DNA from: Sulfuricurvum sp.
GTDB lineage: Bacteria; Campylobacterota; Campylobacteria; Campylobacterales; Sulfurimonadaceae
Reading direction: 5' to 3'
DNA: 40,952 bases
Assembly (NCBI GenBank): GCA_030696285.1
Contig: JAUYSQ010000283.1
Coordinates: forward strand, 1-40,952
The translations under genes and the position numbers were made by a program. Below, one piece after another: positions 16,014-25,411 of this stretch (its first letter is position 1; each line of letters starts with the position of its first letter). Below the pieces are notes generated by a model. That model saw only the letters and a program-made list of their open reading frames with translations, did not search any database and was not told the origin of the DNA.

Positions 16014-17830
16014 CCCTTATCAAAACGCTCGATTTGTTAAAATCTCAAGGTGAGTTACGGGTTATTGATACACCGCTCGATATACATCTTGAAATTCCCC
16101 ATTTGGCGTATGCCGAAGTGAAAAAAGAGGATGGGGGAAAAGCACTTCTTTTTACCCATCCGATTGACCGTTCACGAAATCACTCTTTTTCTACCCCTGT
16201 TGTCATGAACCTTTTTGGTTCGTATAAGCGTACAGAACTTCTTTTTGGGCGTGATGTTGAAGGGGTAGCCCAGGAAATTGAAAAACTCCTCCACATGAAA
16301 CCGCCTCAAGGGTTTAAAGAAAAAATCGGGATGCTGGGTGATCTTTTTTCGATGAAAGATATTTTTCCCAAAAAGCTGAAAACCCGTGGATCTTGTCAAG
16401 AAGTTATCATGCAGGGAGAGGCAATCAATCTCTATGATCTACCGATTTTGACAACATGGGAAGAAGACGGCGGCCCTTTTATCACGATGGGGCAGGTCTA
16501 TACGCAAAGCTTGGAGGGTGAAATCGTGAATCTTGGGATGTATCGTCTCCAAGTGTACGATAAAAACCATCTGGGAATGCACTGGCAGATCCATAAAGAT
16601 TCGTCCCATTTCTTTGATCAATACCAACGTGCAGGTAAAAAAATGCCCGTCTCTATCGGTATCGGCGGTGATCCTCTCTATACATGGTGTGCAACGGCAC
16701 CGTTACCATACGGAGTCAATGAGTTGCTTCTCTATGGATTGGTCAAAAAAGAGAGCGTGAAACTGGTGCAATCGATTTCTACCCCGCTGTACGTACCCGA
16801 AGATTTAGATTTCGTGATCGAGGGATGGGTGGATCCTGAAAAGTTGGTGTTAGAGGGACCTTTTGGCGATCATACGGGTTACTACACATTGGCGGAACAT
16901 TATCCAGCAATGGAAGTAAGTGCCATTACGCACCGTAAAAAACCTTATTATTTGGCAACCGTAGTGGGTAAACCGCCCTTGGAAGATAAGTACATGGGGT
17001 GGGCAACCGAGCGGATATTTTTACCCCTTCTTAAAACCAATGCGGCCGATTTGATCGATTACCATATGCCTGAAAACGGTGTCTTTCATAATCTGATCTT
17101 AGCGAAGATGAAGCCGCTTTACAAAGGGCATGCCAAACAGTTTATGCATATTTTTTGGGGTTCAGGGCAGATGAGTTTTGTCAAACATGCTCTCTTTTTT
17201 GGTGAAGATGCGCCAAAGTTAAATAATTACGAAGCGTTGGTGACGTATGCCCTTAACCGGTTTACTCCAAAATGCCTCTTTATCTCCGAGGGGATTACCG
17301 ATGCCCTTGATCACTCAAGTCCAGAATCTCTTGTGGGTGGAAAGCTGGGCATTGATTTTACCGCTTCGTATTCACCAGAAAAACTGGATGTCATTGATAG
17401 CAACGATCTTTTAGCGCGCATACGTTCTCTTGTTCCTGAAGTGCAAGCGGTGACGCAATATATGCGTCATACGGCTAATCCGATAACGGTGATGAGTGTG
17501 AATAAAGACCGATCATGTGCACGTATGGCGGAAAGTCTCACATCATTAGAATCGGTCATTCGTATCGTTGTGATTGTGGATGCTGCAAAAAATGATTTAA
17601 ATAACCCCTATATGCTGTTGTGGAGAGTTGCAAACAATATTGATGCAGGTCGGGATATCAATATTTGCGGGAAGATTGTGTCGATTGATGGTACAGAAAA
17701 AAGCGATGTGGACGGCTTTGAACGTGAATGGCCGGGGGACGTAAATTGTACCCAGAGTGTCGTCGAAAAACTCAAATCTCTTTCGTTGTGGGATTTAGAT
17801 CCAAAGTTAGAAAAAAAATACCAGCTCTAA
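16010..17830 (+). CDS. UbiD-family prenylated-flavin decarboxylase, probably menaquinone synthesis
   Basis: This 606-residue protein belongs to the UbiD family of decarboxylases that use prenylated FMN. The family core LVLEGPFGDHTGYYTLAEHY holds the acidic pair of the active site, and a cofactor-binding region lies around KDSSHFFDQYQRAGKKMPVS. Databases often call such genes ubiD (3-octaprenyl-4-hydroxybenzoate decarboxylase). Campylobacterota, however, make menaquinone by the futalosine route and no ubiquinone, and a UbiD subfamily (SCO4490-type, about 600 residues) is associated with that route. I therefore favour a late menaquinone decarboxylase, which is inference. It overlaps hemC by 4 bases and ends the operon begun with the polyprenyl synthase, so side-chain and head-group genes may be co-expressed. 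The UbiX partner that makes the cofactor is not in the window. Confidence 0.85.
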   Translation: MTLIKTLDLLKSQGELRVIDTPLDIHLEIPHLAYAEVKKEDGGKALLFTHPIDRSRNHSFSTPVVMNLFGSYKRTELLFGRDVEGVAQEIEKLLHMKPPQGFKEKIGMLGDLFSMKDIFPKKLKTRGSCQEVIMQGEAINLYDLPILTTWEEDGGPFITMGQVYTQSLEGEIVNLGMYRLQVYDKNHLGMHWQIHKDSSHFFDQYQRAGKKMPVSIGIGGDPLYTWCATAPLPYGVNELLLYGLVKKESVKLVQSISTPLYVPEDLDFVIEGWVDPEKLVLEGPFGDHTGYYTLAEHYPAMEVSAITHRKKPYYLATVVGKPPLEDKYMGWATERIFLPLLKTNAADLIDYHMPENGVFHNLILAKMKPLYKGHAKQFMHIFWGSGQMSFVKHALFFGEDAPKLNNYEALVTYALNRFTPKCLFISEGITDALDHSSPESLVGGKLGIDFTASYSPEKLDVIDSNDLLARIRSLVPEVQAVTQYMRHTANPITVMSVNKDRSCARMAESLTSLESVIRIVVIVDAAKNDLNNPYMLLWRVANNIDAGRDINICGKIVSIDGTEKSDVDGFEREWPGDVNCTQSVVEKLKSLSLWDLDPKLEKKYQL

Positions 17831-17863
17831 GAACCATTAAGCTATATATTAGAATTGCTAATG

Positions 17864-17869
17864 TATCAT
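17864..17869 (+). promoter_or_regulatory. Possible -10 box of the cytochrome c gene
   Basis: TATCAT in an A/T-rich stretch, 38 bases before the cytochrome ATG. It is a weaker match than the other -10 boxes, and the gene could also be read from the operon upstream. Confidence 0.3.
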
Positions 17870-17907
17870 AATTTAAGATTTTATTTAAATAGGGAAATTA
17901 CAATCAA

Positions 17908-18243
17908 ATGATCAAGTTAAGCGCACTTATTTCACTTTTATTGATATCAACCGTTTCATCTCTTGATGCTGCAGCGTATAAGGGACAAAAAGCCTATATG
18001 GACTCTTGTAAGGAGTGCCATGGCGGTGGGCAAGAGCTTGCCGTATCGAAAAATATACGGACATGGGAAAAAATCATGGACAAAAAAGGTGAAAAGCTTG
18101 CAGAAATACACCTCTCTTCCAAAAAAGCGCAAGATTCCCATGAATATTTCGAGAGTCGCAAGTTTACAAAAGACTCCAAGCATCTCGAAGATTTCTTGAC
18201 TGAATATGCAAAAGACAGCGGTAACGTTCCCGCTTGTAATTAA
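17908..18243 (+). CDS. Small periplasmic monohaem cytochrome c-type protein
   Basis: The 111-residue precursor has a signal peptide (IKLSALISLLLISTVSSLDA) and a single haem c motif CKECH (Cys34, Cys37, His38) in YMDSCKECHGGGQELAVS. A distal methionine ligand is not obvious: Met31 lies just before the haem motif and Met57 (WEKIMDKKGEK) is the only later one. The haem could be bis-His or loosely ligated. The mature part is very lysine-rich (for example HLSSKKAQDSHEYF), suggesting it docks to an acidic partner. Such small cytochromes shuttle electrons between periplasmic oxidoreductases and terminal enzymes. The partner is unknown and no oxidase or reductase gene is nearby. It ends CN. Confidence 0.8.
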   Translation: MIKLSALISLLLISTVSSLDAAAYKGQKAYMDSCKECHGGGQELAVSKNIRTWEKIMDKKGEKLAEIHLSSKKAQDSHEYFESRKFTKDSKHLEDFLTEYAKDSGNVPACN

Positions 18244-18262
18244 TACAATATCTTTTTGTGAC

Positions 18263-18288
18263 GAGCAAGGAATAAAAATCCCTTGCTC
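18263..18288. terminator. 8-bp hairpin after the cytochrome gene
   Basis: GAGCAAGG and CCTTGCTC form a perfect 8-base stem about 20 bases after the cytochrome stop. There is no U-run directly after it. A second small hairpin (CCTC-GTAT-GAGG, 18319-18330) is followed by a T-rich stretch, and either or both may end transcription. The rest of the 174-base gap shows only the argH promoter. Confidence 0.4.
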
Positions 18289-18385
18289 TACGCTAGTCGC
18301 TTGAGCTACTAAAGACAGCCTCGTATGAGGTAAATTTCTTCTTTTATCTTTAATCAAAAATAATCTCCTCTTAACTAATCTTTGC

Positions 18386-18391
18386 TAAAAT
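18386..18391 (+). promoter_or_regulatory. Extended -10 promoter of argH
   Basis: TGCTAAAAT (TG-n-TAAAAT) is an extended -10, 27 bases before the argH ATG and followed by a GGAGAG ribosome site. No -35 or ARG-box-like palindrome is evident. Confidence 0.55.
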
Positions 18392-18417
18392 ACGCTACTT
18401 TTACATTTGGAGAGATC

Positions 18418-19803
18418 ATGGAAAAAATGTGGTCTGGACGGTTTGCACAGGATGCATCGTCATTGTTGGAACAATTTAATGCATCTATAATGTTTGATCA
18501 AAAATTGTATCGAGAAGATATTGAGGGTTCAGTTGCTCACGCACAAATGCTGTGTTCACAAGGAATTTTGACGCATGATGAGCTTTCATTAATTGAGTCA
18601 GGGATGGCTCAGGTCCTTGGTGAAATTGAATCAGGGGCATTTGAGTGGAAAATCGGGGATGAAGATTTACACATGGCGATTGAGAAGCGTCTTACTGCTA
18701 TTGTCGGTGATGCTGGAAAAAAACTTCATACCGCACGCAGTCGAAATGATCAGGTAGCATTGGATTTTCGTCGTTACGTGTTGCGTAAAAACGGTGAAAT
18801 CGTCGAGCGTATCAAATCGTTAATGGGTGCTATTACCGATATTGCACGGCTCCATACGACAACGTTGCTTCCGGGGATGACCCATTTGCAACACGCTCAA
18901 CCGATCAATTTTGCTTTTCATCTATTGGCATATACGGCAATGTTTAAACGTGATATTGAGCGATTTGAGAGCTCGTACAGTCGTAATAATGTTTCTCCGA
19001 TCGGATGCGCCGCACTTGCCGGAACACCTCACAATATCAACCGTGAGATGACGGCAAAAACACTTGGATTTGAGAGTGTGAGTGTCAACTGTCTCGATAC
19101 GGTGAGTGATCGTGATTTTGCTTTAGAGATACTGTTTAACATTTCCACGTTAATGATGCATATTTCACGCCTCTCCGAAGAGATTATCCTTTGGTCGAGC
19201 TATGAGTTCCGTTTTGTTGAGCTCTCCGATGAGTATTCGACGGGATCCTCCATCATGCCGCAAAAGAAAAATCCCGATGTCCCTGAACTGCTTCGAGGTA
19301 AAACAGGCCGTGTTTATGGAAATCTTATGGGGCTATTGACCGTTATGAAAGGGTTGCCTCTCGCGTATAACAAAGACACCCAGGAAGATAAAGAAGGGGT
19401 CTTTGACAGCGTAGAAACGGCTGAAATTTCCCTTGAAATTCTACGGGAAGCGCTTAAAACGATGACGGTAAAACCTGAAAACATGGCAAGTGCGTGCAAA
19501 CTTGGTCATCTGAGCGCTACCGATTTAGCCGATTATTTGGTTGAACATTGCGGTGTTCCGTTTCGTGAAGCCCATTTTATTACCGGAAAAGCGGTTGCGC
19601 GTGCTGAAGTTTTAAAGATTGATTTGAGTGAAATCAAGTTTGAAGAGCTTCATTCTATCGACAATCGTATCAAAGAAGATGTACTCCGCTATCTGAGTAT
19701 CGAGCACTCGATGAATGCCCGAACTTCTCAAGGGGGAACTGCCGAAGTGCGAACCTTGGAACAAATCATCTATTTTGATAATTATCTTAAGGAAATAAAA
19801 TGA
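18418..19803 (+). CDS. argH: Argininosuccinate lyase ArgH
   Basis: ArgH splits argininosuccinate into arginine and fumarate, the last step of arginine synthesis. The 461-residue protein starts [20 protein letters not shown]. It shows the family segments [35 protein letters not shown] and the fumarase/aspartase superfamily signature [20 protein letters not shown] with its catalytic serine. The track's upstream TTG at 18382 lies inside the -10 region. The ATG at 18418 has GGAGAG six bases before it and is the real start. Its stop overlaps the OsmC start (ATGA). argG and the other arg genes are not in the window. Confidence 0.97.
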   Translation: MEKMWSGRFAQDASSLLEQFNASIMFDQKLYREDIEGSVAHAQMLCSQGILTHDELSLIESGMAQVLGEIESGAFEWKIGDEDLHMAIEKRLTAIVGDAGKKLHTARSRNDQVALDFRRYVLRKNGEIVERIKSLMGAITDIARLHTTTLLPGMTHLQHAQPINFAFHLLAYTAMFKRDIERFESSYSRNNVSPIGCAALAGTPHNINREMTAKTLGFESVSVNCLDTVSDRDFALEILFNISTLMMHISRLSEEIILWSSYEFRFVELSDEYSTGSSIMPQKKNPDVPELLRGKTGRVYGNLMGLLTVMKGLPLAYNKDTQEDKEGVFDSVETAEISLEILREALKTMTVKPENMASACKLGHLSATDLADYLVEHCGVPFREAHFITGKAVARAEVLKIDLSEIKFEELHSIDNRIKEDVLRYLSIEHSMNARTSQGGTAEVRTLEQIIYFDNYLKEIK

Positions 19804-20264
19804 AAATAACGGTTTCACATAAGGATGCTATGCGCTTTGAAGCTAAAACGGAAAAAAGCAGTTTTATTATCGATTGCCCGCAAATCTCTCCGATCGAATA
19901 TTTTTTAAGCGGGATTATTGCGTGCAGTGCTACCGATGTCGTTATGCTTCCTAAGCAGCAAGGTTTTGAAGTCACCAATCTTGAAGTAGACGGGGAAGTG
20001 GTACGAAATGAAGAGGCGCCACGTAAATTTAACACCCTTCATCTCGAATACCGTTTCGATTCCAATGCCGATGATACCCTCGCGAGCCGATGGGTTATGG
20101 CAAGTTTGGAGACGTACTGCTCGACGATCAATACAATCCGTGACAGTACCGCGATTACGTATACCATTATTCATAACGGCAATATGATCCGTGAAAATGA
20201 GACGATGATAAGCGGCGGCGGAAGCAGTGTTGATTTCGGTGCATTGCAAGGGTGTAATGCGTAG
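19800..20264 (+). CDS. OsmC/Ohr-family protein
   Basis: The 154-residue protein has the OsmC fold pattern. The first conserved cysteine is in [17 protein letters not shown] (a helix start, about residue 41) and the second is in [14 protein letters not shown] (about residue 103). These are the peroxidatic and resolving cysteines by which OsmC/Ohr proteins reduce organic hydroperoxides with dithiol donors. The sequence is closer to the YhfA-like branch than to Ohr, so the substrate is uncertain. It overlaps argH by four bases and has AAGGA upstream, so it is translated from the argH message. No functional link to arginine synthesis is known to me. It ends three bases before a REP-like repeat. 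Confidence 0.82.
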   Translation: MKITVSHKDAMRFEAKTEKSSFIIDCPQISPIEYFLSGIIACSATDVVMLPKQQGFEVTNLEVDGEVVRNEEAPRKFNTLHLEYRFDSNADDTLASRWVMASLETYCSTINTIRDSTAITYTIIHNGNMIRENETMISGGGSSVDFGALQGCNA

Positions 20265-20267
20265 GCT

Positions 20268-20345
20268 TCGTCATTCCCGCGAAGGCAGGAATCCAGCTTT
20301 CTGGGTGTGAGGAGATGGATCCCCGGGTCAAGCCCGAGGATAACG
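20268..20345. repeat. REP-like palindromic repeat, bipartite copy
   Basis: The first half (20268-20298, TCGTCATTCCCGCGAAGGC then AGGAATCCAGCT) and the second half (20316-20345, with CCCGGGTCAAGCCCG) are the widespread proteobacterial intergenic repeats whose chance translations read SWIPAFAGMT and DPRVKPEDD. Two short ORFs of the track here are such translations. The element fills the gap between the convergent OsmC and HIT genes and can fold into two hairpins, so it may act as a bidirectional terminator or mRNA stabiliser. A related copy is at 37541-37572. Confidence 0.75.
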
Positions 20346-20351
20346 AGTGGT

Positions 20352-20708
20352 TTAAAAAAAGTCTTTCGGATCCGCATCGGCAAAATGTCCCCAATGAAGT
20401 TTTGCACCGCCGACGATATGAAAATGGAGATGTCCTACCTCTTGACCGCCATTTTCACCAATATTACTGATGAGTCGGTACCCGCTTTGGTCGATTCCCA
20501 GAGTTTTCGCGACGTCTTGCATAAATGTCCCCATTTTCCCCATTAATTCTCCGGGAATATCGTTAAAACTACCATAATGGGCTTTTGGGATGACCAATAC
20601 ATGGACAGGTGCTTTTGGATTGATATCATGGAATGCAAAAAAATTCTCATCTTCTTGAACGAGATTGGAAGGGATTTCACGGTTGGCTATTTTACAAAAG
20701 ATACACAT
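20352..20708 (-). CDS. HIT-family nucleotide-binding hydrolase (HinT-like)
   Basis: The 118-residue protein has the histidine triad GHLHFHIVGG near its C-terminus. It begins CIFCKIANREIPSNLV and contains HDINPKAPVHVLVIPKAHY, as in bacterial HinT. HinT enzymes hydrolyse nucleoside phosphoramidates such as AMP-lysine; the biological substrate is uncertain. The track's long ORF to 20792 is rejected. AGAGGT lies before the ATG at 20708, CIFCKI is the natural N-terminus, and a -10 box lies inside the extension. It is divergent from pheS, as I recall for Campylobacter (HIT gene beside the pheS-pheT-aroA-ispH-rpsA-serA block). The last codons abut the REP-like repeat. Confidence 0.9.
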   Translation of the reverse strand: MCIFCKIANREIPSNLVQEDENFFAFHDINPKAPVHVLVIPKAHYGSFNDIPGELMGKMGTFMQDVAKTLGIDQSGYRLISNIGENGGQEVGHLHFHIVGGAKLHWGHFADADPKDFF

Positions 20709-20729
20709 TTTAAACCTCTTTTTTCCCAC

Positions 20730-20735
20730 ATTGTA
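20730..20735 (-). promoter_or_regulatory. Extended -10 promoter of the HIT gene
   Basis: On the minus strand TGCTACAAT is an extended -10, with the hexamer 22 bases before the ATG of the HIT gene. Confidence 0.55.
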
Positions 20736-20792
20736 GCATACGTGCCTTCCCTTGAAGCTTATTGTAAAAGAGATTTCACTACAATTGCCCAA

Positions 20793-20798
20793 TATAAT
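20793..20798 (+). promoter_or_regulatory. -10 box of the pheS-pheT-aroA-ispH operon
   Basis: A perfect TATAAT, 20 bases before the chosen TTG of pheS. Transcription would begin near 20805, leaving a very short leader that starts at the GGAG ribosome site. There is therefore no room for the Phe leader peptide and attenuator known from enterobacteria. Confidence 0.6.
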
Positions 20799-20817
20799 AA
20801 ATGATGGAGATCAGGCT

Positions 20818-21810
20818 TTGCAAGAGTGGTACAATGCTATAAAATCAGCCGATACAATTGATAAAATCGAAGAAATTCGCATTGCAATTTTTGGAAAAAA
20901 AGGGATTATGAACGCAGAGTTCGCCCGAATGAAAGATGTTCCCAATGAAGAGAAAGGGACATTTGCGAAAGAGTTGAATATCCATAAAGAGGGATTAAAT
21001 GCTTTATTGGTAGACCGAAAGCTCTTTTTAGCGATGGAACATTTGACGGCAACGATGAAAACAGACGCCATTGATGTGAGTCTTTATTCGCCGACCAGCG
21101 AACGCGGCTCTCTTCATCCCGTGATGGAGACAATGGATCGAATCGTTGAATATTTTGTGGCGATGAATTTTTCTGTCCAAACGGGACCGATGGTCGAGGA
21201 TGATTTTCATAATTTTGAAGCATTAAATCTCCCTAAATATCATCCTGCCCGCGATATGCAAGATACTTTTTATTTTAAAGATGCAAAACTTTTGCGTACC
21301 CACACCTCTCCGGTGCAGATTCGAACGATGCTAAACAGCAAACCGCCGATTCGAATGATCGCTCCAGGATCGGTATTTCGCCGTGATTACGATTTGACCC
21401 ATACGCCGATGTTCCATCAAGTTGAGGGGTTAGTTGTTGAAGAAGAAGGTAAAGTCTCTTTTGCCAATCTCAAATTTATTTTAGAAGATTTTTTGAAAAC
21501 GATGTTCGGGGATGTCGAGGTTCGTTTCCGCCCCAGCTTTTTCCCGTTCACAGAGCCCTCAGCCGAAGTAGATATCAGTTGTATTTTTTGTGAGGGCAAA
21601 GGGTGCCGTGTCTGTTCGAAAACAGGTTGGCTTGAAGTGCTCGGATGCGGTATTGTAGATCCGAATGTCTTTAAGGCAGTGGGATATGAAAATGTCAGCG
21701 GTTATGCATTTGGATTGGGAGTCGAGCGGTTTGCAATGCTGATTCACCGTATCGGGGATTTGCGCTCATTGTTTGAGGGTGATGTTAGATTATTGGAGCA
21801 GTTTAGATGA
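20818..21810 (+). CDS. pheS: Phenylalanyl-tRNA synthetase alpha subunit PheS
   Basis: PheS is the catalytic subunit of the (alpha-beta)2 class II synthetase that charges tRNA(Phe). The 330-residue protein has an N-terminal coiled-coil region (to about residue 85), then [20 protein letters not shown], motif 2 segment [12 protein letters not shown] with [19 protein letters not shown], and motif 3 in [20 protein letters not shown]. It has a four-cysteine cluster [12 protein letters not shown] not found in E. coli PheS but present in other lineages. Start choice: the track's TTG at 20752 lies upstream of the TATAAT. The TTG at 20818 has GGAG eight bases before it and gives the family's normal length. 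The stop overlaps pheT (ATGA). Confidence 0.95.
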   Translation: MQEWYNAIKSADTIDKIEEIRIAIFGKKGIMNAEFARMKDVPNEEKGTFAKELNIHKEGLNALLVDRKLFLAMEHLTATMKTDAIDVSLYSPTSERGSLHPVMETMDRIVEYFVAMNFSVQTGPMVEDDFHNFEALNLPKYHPARDMQDTFYFKDAKLLRTHTSPVQIRTMLNSKPPIRMIAPGSVFRRDYDLTHTPMFHQVEGLVVEEEGKVSFANLKFILEDFLKTMFGDVEVRFRPSFFPFTEPSAEVDISCIFCEGKGCRVCSKTGWLEVLGCGIVDPNVFKAVGYENVSGYAFGLGVERFAMLIHRIGDLRSLFEGDVRLLEQFR

Positions 21811-24140
21811 TCGTTACAAAAAATTGGTTAAATGAATGGATTGATCTTGGTGCCGTGAGCACAGAGCAACTGCTAAAGACGTTTAATGCTATCGGATTGG
21901 AAGTGGATCGTCATGATGTGATGAATGTCCCCTCCGGCGTTGTCATCGGATTTGTAGAGAGTTGTGAAAAACATCCGGATGCCGATAAACTCAATGTGTG
22001 CCAAGTAAATGTTGGTAGTGATACGCGTCAAATCGTCTGCGGTGCTTCGAATGTTCGCGCTGGAATCTATGTCGCGGTTGCCACAGTGGGTGCAGAGCTT
22101 CCGGGTGGCTTAAAAATCAAAGAAGCCAAGCTTCGCGGATTAGACTCTTTTGGAATGATTTGCTCCTCCAAAGAGATTGGATTGCCGGCAATGGGGGAGG
22201 GGATCATGATTCTCGACTCCAGTATCGGTGTCCTTGAAGCGGGAAAAGAGTTGAGTGCGTACCCTGTTTTCAATGATGATATTATTGAAATCGAACTTAC
22301 GGCAAATCGTGGTGACTGCTTGAGCGTTCATGGGATAGCACGTGATTTAAGTGCGGCGTTTAATAAAGAACTTCGTGAAAATACACAAAAAGTTGATCAA
22401 GAGGGACGACTGGGGATAGGGCGTATTTTACAGCTTCAGCATGCTGAGACCTATGATGTTGAGCTTTTGTTCGGTGCTGTGGAAATTAAAGAGCTGAGTG
22501 TCCCTTTCCTTGTGGCGTTGCGTATGGTCATTTTGGAAGAGAGTCCCTTATCGGTAATGGATACATTGCTGAAATATGCGACGCACAGTACAGGTGTCGT
22601 TTTACGTGCCTACCCTTTTGATGTGTTGGAAGAGACAGGAAACGGAAAATCAGTCATTACCCTCTCCCATGATGAAAATGGGTATGCTGCATTGTATGGT
22701 AAAGAGAAGCTTTCGGTTGTGGGTGTGTCACAGCGTGAGGAAGCACGATTTTCAGTTCATTCCGGTCTTGCAATTATTGAAGCGAGTTACATTCCCCCTG
22801 AAATTATTGCTAAAAAAATGGGTGAAATGAAAGTTGAAAGTTGCCCCCACTATTATCATACCTCTCGCGGCAGTGAGCCACAATTGGGAATGGGTATCCG
22901 TTATGCGATGGGATTGTTTGAAAAATATACCGAATCCGCAATTTACGGAGGGCATCTGGAACTTCAATCCTCACGTGAAACGCGAGTGGTTACGATGGAT
23001 GAGGGAGAATTTGAATCGTTTATCGGAATGAAAATTGATAAAACAACATTAATGCAGATTTTGAAAAATTTAGGGATGGGGATTAGCAAACCTAAAACAT
23101 CGACATTTGCTATTTCTGTTCCTAACTTTCGCCATGATATACTCAATAAACAAGATATTGTTGAAGAGATCGTCCGTATTATTGGGATTGATAATATCCC
23201 TTCAAAGCCTTTAGTCTTTGCCGAAAACAATCAAAATACCGAAGATTTGGAGACGTATCGAAAGATTCGAATGTTTCGTCAACGCAGTGCGCAAAGCGGA
23301 TTTTTTGAGAGTGTCCATTTTGTTTTTAATGAGCGTTCCCTCTGTGAGCGTTTTGGATTTGAGTGTACTCACGAAGAGAAAGAGCTCCTGAACCCGATTA
23401 CGGCAACCTTTGATACATTACGTCCAACCCTCATGCTCGGATTACTGAATTCGGCGAGTGCGAACGTGAAGGTGAATCAAAAAAAGATTGCACTATTCGA
23501 GAGTGGCATGGTCTTTGATCCTTCACGTGCAGAGAGTAAACGATTGGCATTTATTATTTCCGGTGCCTCGATGGGTGAAAAACTTTCCAATGCGGGTAAA
23601 GCACCTGTCGTTGATTTAGCAACGTTTGCGCAGAGGGTTTCTGATGTTATTGGATCTTTTGAAATGTCTGCACATACTCCTACCCATACGTTAGCGCATC
23701 CTTATATCTGTGCAAAAGTGATGATAGCGGGGCTGGAAGCCGGGGAACTTTTCCGAGTGCACCCGAGTATCGAAGCCGAATTTGATCTTGCGCCTACGTA
23801 TCTGTGTGAACTGGAAGTGGATGCTCTTCCCTACGGCCTGATTCAAGCACAACTCTTTTCAAAATTCCAAGCCTCTTTTAGAGATTTAAGTGTGTTGATC
23901 CCACAATCATTGACCTACGAGGCAATCAAAGCTGTTATCACAAAACATGCCAGTGCGGATGTAAAACGTTTTTATCCAGTTGACCGTTATACGTCAGAAA
24001 CATTGGGGGAAAATGTGAGTCTCAGTTTGCGTTTTGTATTGCAATCGCCTGAAAAAACGCTTGAAGAAGAGGATATTTCTACTGCGATTGAGTCAATTCT
24101 GACCGCTCTGCGAGAAGAATTAGGGGTAAGTTTGCGATGA
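21807..24140 (+). CDS. pheT: Phenylalanyl-tRNA synthetase beta subunit PheT
   Basis: The 777-residue beta subunit carries the usual chain of modules. An N-terminal tRNA-binding OB fold (about residues 40-150, with [15 protein letters not shown] and CGASNVRAG) is followed by the B3/B4 editing region (about 200-370, [19 protein letters not shown] preceding it). The B5 domain comes next (about 395-470, [19 protein letters not shown]), then the catalytic-like core, and a C-terminal ferredoxin-fold anticodon domain (about 690-777, [20 protein letters not shown]). It edits Tyr-tRNA(Phe). It overlaps pheS and aroA by four bases each. It is slightly shorter than E. coli PheT (795), with no missing module. 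Confidence 0.96.
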   Translation: MIVTKNWLNEWIDLGAVSTEQLLKTFNAIGLEVDRHDVMNVPSGVVIGFVESCEKHPDADKLNVCQVNVGSDTRQIVCGASNVRAGIYVAVATVGAELPGGLKIKEAKLRGLDSFGMICSSKEIGLPAMGEGIMILDSSIGVLEAGKELSAYPVFNDDIIEIELTANRGDCLSVHGIARDLSAAFNKELRENTQKVDQEGRLGIGRILQLQHAETYDVELLFGAVEIKELSVPFLVALRMVILEESPLSVMDTLLKYATHSTGVVLRAYPFDVLEETGNGKSVITLSHDENGYAALYGKEKLSVVGVSQREEARFSVHSGLAIIEASYIPPEIIAKKMGEMKVESCPHYYHTSRGSEPQLGMGIRYAMGLFEKYTESAIYGGHLELQSSRETRVVTMDEGEFESFIGMKIDKTTLMQILKNLGMGISKPKTSTFAISVPNFRHDILNKQDIVEEIVRIIGIDNIPSKPLVFAENNQNTEDLETYRKIRMFRQRSAQSGFFESVHFVFNERSLCERFGFECTHEEKELLNPITATFDTLRPTLMLGLLNSASANVKVNQKKIALFESGMVFDPSRAESKRLAFIISGASMGEKLSNAGKAPVVDLATFAQRVSDVIGSFEMSAHTPTHTLAHPYICAKVMIAGLEAGELFRVHPSIEAEFDLAPTYLCELEVDALPYGLIQAQLFSKFQASFRDLSVLIPQSLTYEAIKAVITKHASADVKRFYPVDRYTSETLGENVSLSLRFVLQSPEKTLEEEDISTAIESILTALREELGVSLR

Positions 24141-25411
24141 TGCGCGTCACTGTCTACCCTGCGAAGCCTTTTGCGTTTAAAAGCGATGCAATTGCGCCGG
24201 ATAAATCGATTTCGCATCGTTGTGCTATGTTTGCTCTTTTGGCAGAAGGTGAGAGTAGAATAGAGAATTTTCTACGAGCCGAAGACACTCTTAATACCCT
24301 TAAAATTGTACGGGAATTGGGAGCAGATATCAGCGATGACGGGGTGACGATTACCATCAAATCCAATGGTATTCAAGAACCGATCGAGATTTTAGATTGC
24401 GGTAATTCTGGGACGGGGATGCGGCTTTTTTGTGGACTTCTCTCTTCAGCCCAAGGGCATTTTGTTCTTACTGGGGATGAGTATCTCAAGCGCCGTCCTA
24501 TGAAGCGGGTGACACAGCCTCTTCGTGATATTGGCGCCCGGCTTGATGGACGTATGAATGGCGATTTGGCACCTCTGTCGATTCGAGGCGCTTCATTAAA
24601 AGCCTTTAATTATGAATCCAAAATTGCTTCAGCACAAGTGAAGAGTGCGATGATTTTAGCAGCATTGCGTTCAGACGGAGTGTGTACGTTTAAAGAGCCA
24701 GAACTCAGTCGCGATCATACCGAACGTATGCTGCTGGGTATGGGTGCACATCTTGAAGTAGACGGTTTGGAAACCAAAGTCTGGCCACTTGAAAAACCTC
24801 TTGCTCCGCTCACCCTTCGCGTCCCTGCTGATCCTTCAAGTGCCTTTTTCTTTGCCGTTGCGGCGGCAATTACCCCTGATTCTTGTGTGGTGATTGAAGG
24901 GGTTACCCTTAATCCAACGCGTATCGAGGCATTCAAAGTATTAGAACGGATGGGTGCGAATATCACGTATACCTTACGTGATGAAAAATATGAACCGATT
25001 GGAGATATTACGGTTACATACGCTCCTCTAAAAGCAGTAACAGTAGAAGAAAATATTTCATGGTTAATCGATGAACTGCCGGCTCTCTCCATTGCGATGG
25101 CATGTGCCCAGGGGCAAAGTATCATTAAAAATGCAGAAGAATTACGGGTAAAAGAGTCCGATCGTATTAAAACCGTAGTTGATAATTTGAATCTTTGCGG
25201 TATTGAAACCCAAGAATATCCGGATGGTTATGCAGTACAGGGTGGAGCGTTACAAAAAGCCGTTGTTAATAGCTACGGAGATCACCGAATCGCGATGAGT
25301 TTTTTGATTGCAGGGCTAAAATGCGGGATGGAAGTTGAGGATGTAGAGTGTATCAATACCTCATTTCCCAATTTTTTTGATTTATTAAGCCAATGCACCA
25401 AGGTCACCTGA
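24137..25411 (+). CDS. aroA: 3-phosphoshikimate 1-carboxyvinyltransferase (EPSP synthase) AroA
   Basis: AroA transfers enolpyruvyl from PEP to shikimate-3-phosphate, the sixth step of the shikimate pathway. The 424-residue protein shows [20 protein letters not shown] (shikimate-phosphate binding), the PEP-site loop [34 protein letters not shown], the catalytic Asp region [16 protein letters not shown], and the C-terminal [16 protein letters not shown]. The loop SGTGMRL has Gly then Met after the conserved NSGT, where E. coli has Ala-Met-Arg-Pro; this is close to class II-like enzymes, though class cannot be settled by eye. Two adjacent ATGs (24137 and 24140) are possible starts. It overlaps pheT (ATGA) and its stop overlaps ispH (TGATG). 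Confidence 0.96.
   Translation: MMRVTVYPAKPFAFKSDAIAPDKSISHRCAMFALLAEGESRIENFLRAEDTLNTLKIVRELGADISDDGVTITIKSNGIQEPIEILDCGNSGTGMRLFCGLLSSAQGHFVLTGDEYLKRRPMKRVTQPLRDIGARLDGRMNGDLAPLSIRGASLKAFNYESKIASAQVKSAMILAALRSDGVCTFKEPELSRDHTERMLLGMGAHLEVDGLETKVWPLEKPLAPLTLRVPADPSSAFFFAVAAAITPDSCVVIEGVTLNPTRIEAFKVLERMGANITYTLRDEKYEPIGDITVTYAPLKAVTVEENISWLIDELPALSIAMACAQGQSIIKNAEELRVKESDRIKTVVDNLNLCGIETQEYPDGYAVQGGALQKAVVNSYGDHRIAMSFLIAGLKCGMEVEDVECINTSFPNFFDLLSQCTKVT

Noticed and set aside
18301-18380. tRNA-like segment before argH
   Set aside because: The small hairpins do not assemble into a cloverleaf, and there is no T-loop consensus or CCA end.
20265-20351. CRISPR-like repeat
   Set aside because: Only two half-units of a dispersed palindrome are present, with no spacers or cas genes anywhere in the window.
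20167-20407. Minus-strand ORFs of 75 and 78 residues, one containing SWIPAFAGMT
   Set aside because: They are chance translations of the REP-like repeat plus the antisense of OsmC and the 3' end of the HIT gene.
20307-20546. Plus-strand 79-residue ORF starting in the repeat
   Set aside because: It is repeat sequence followed by the antisense strand of the HIT gene, with no ribosome site or family match.
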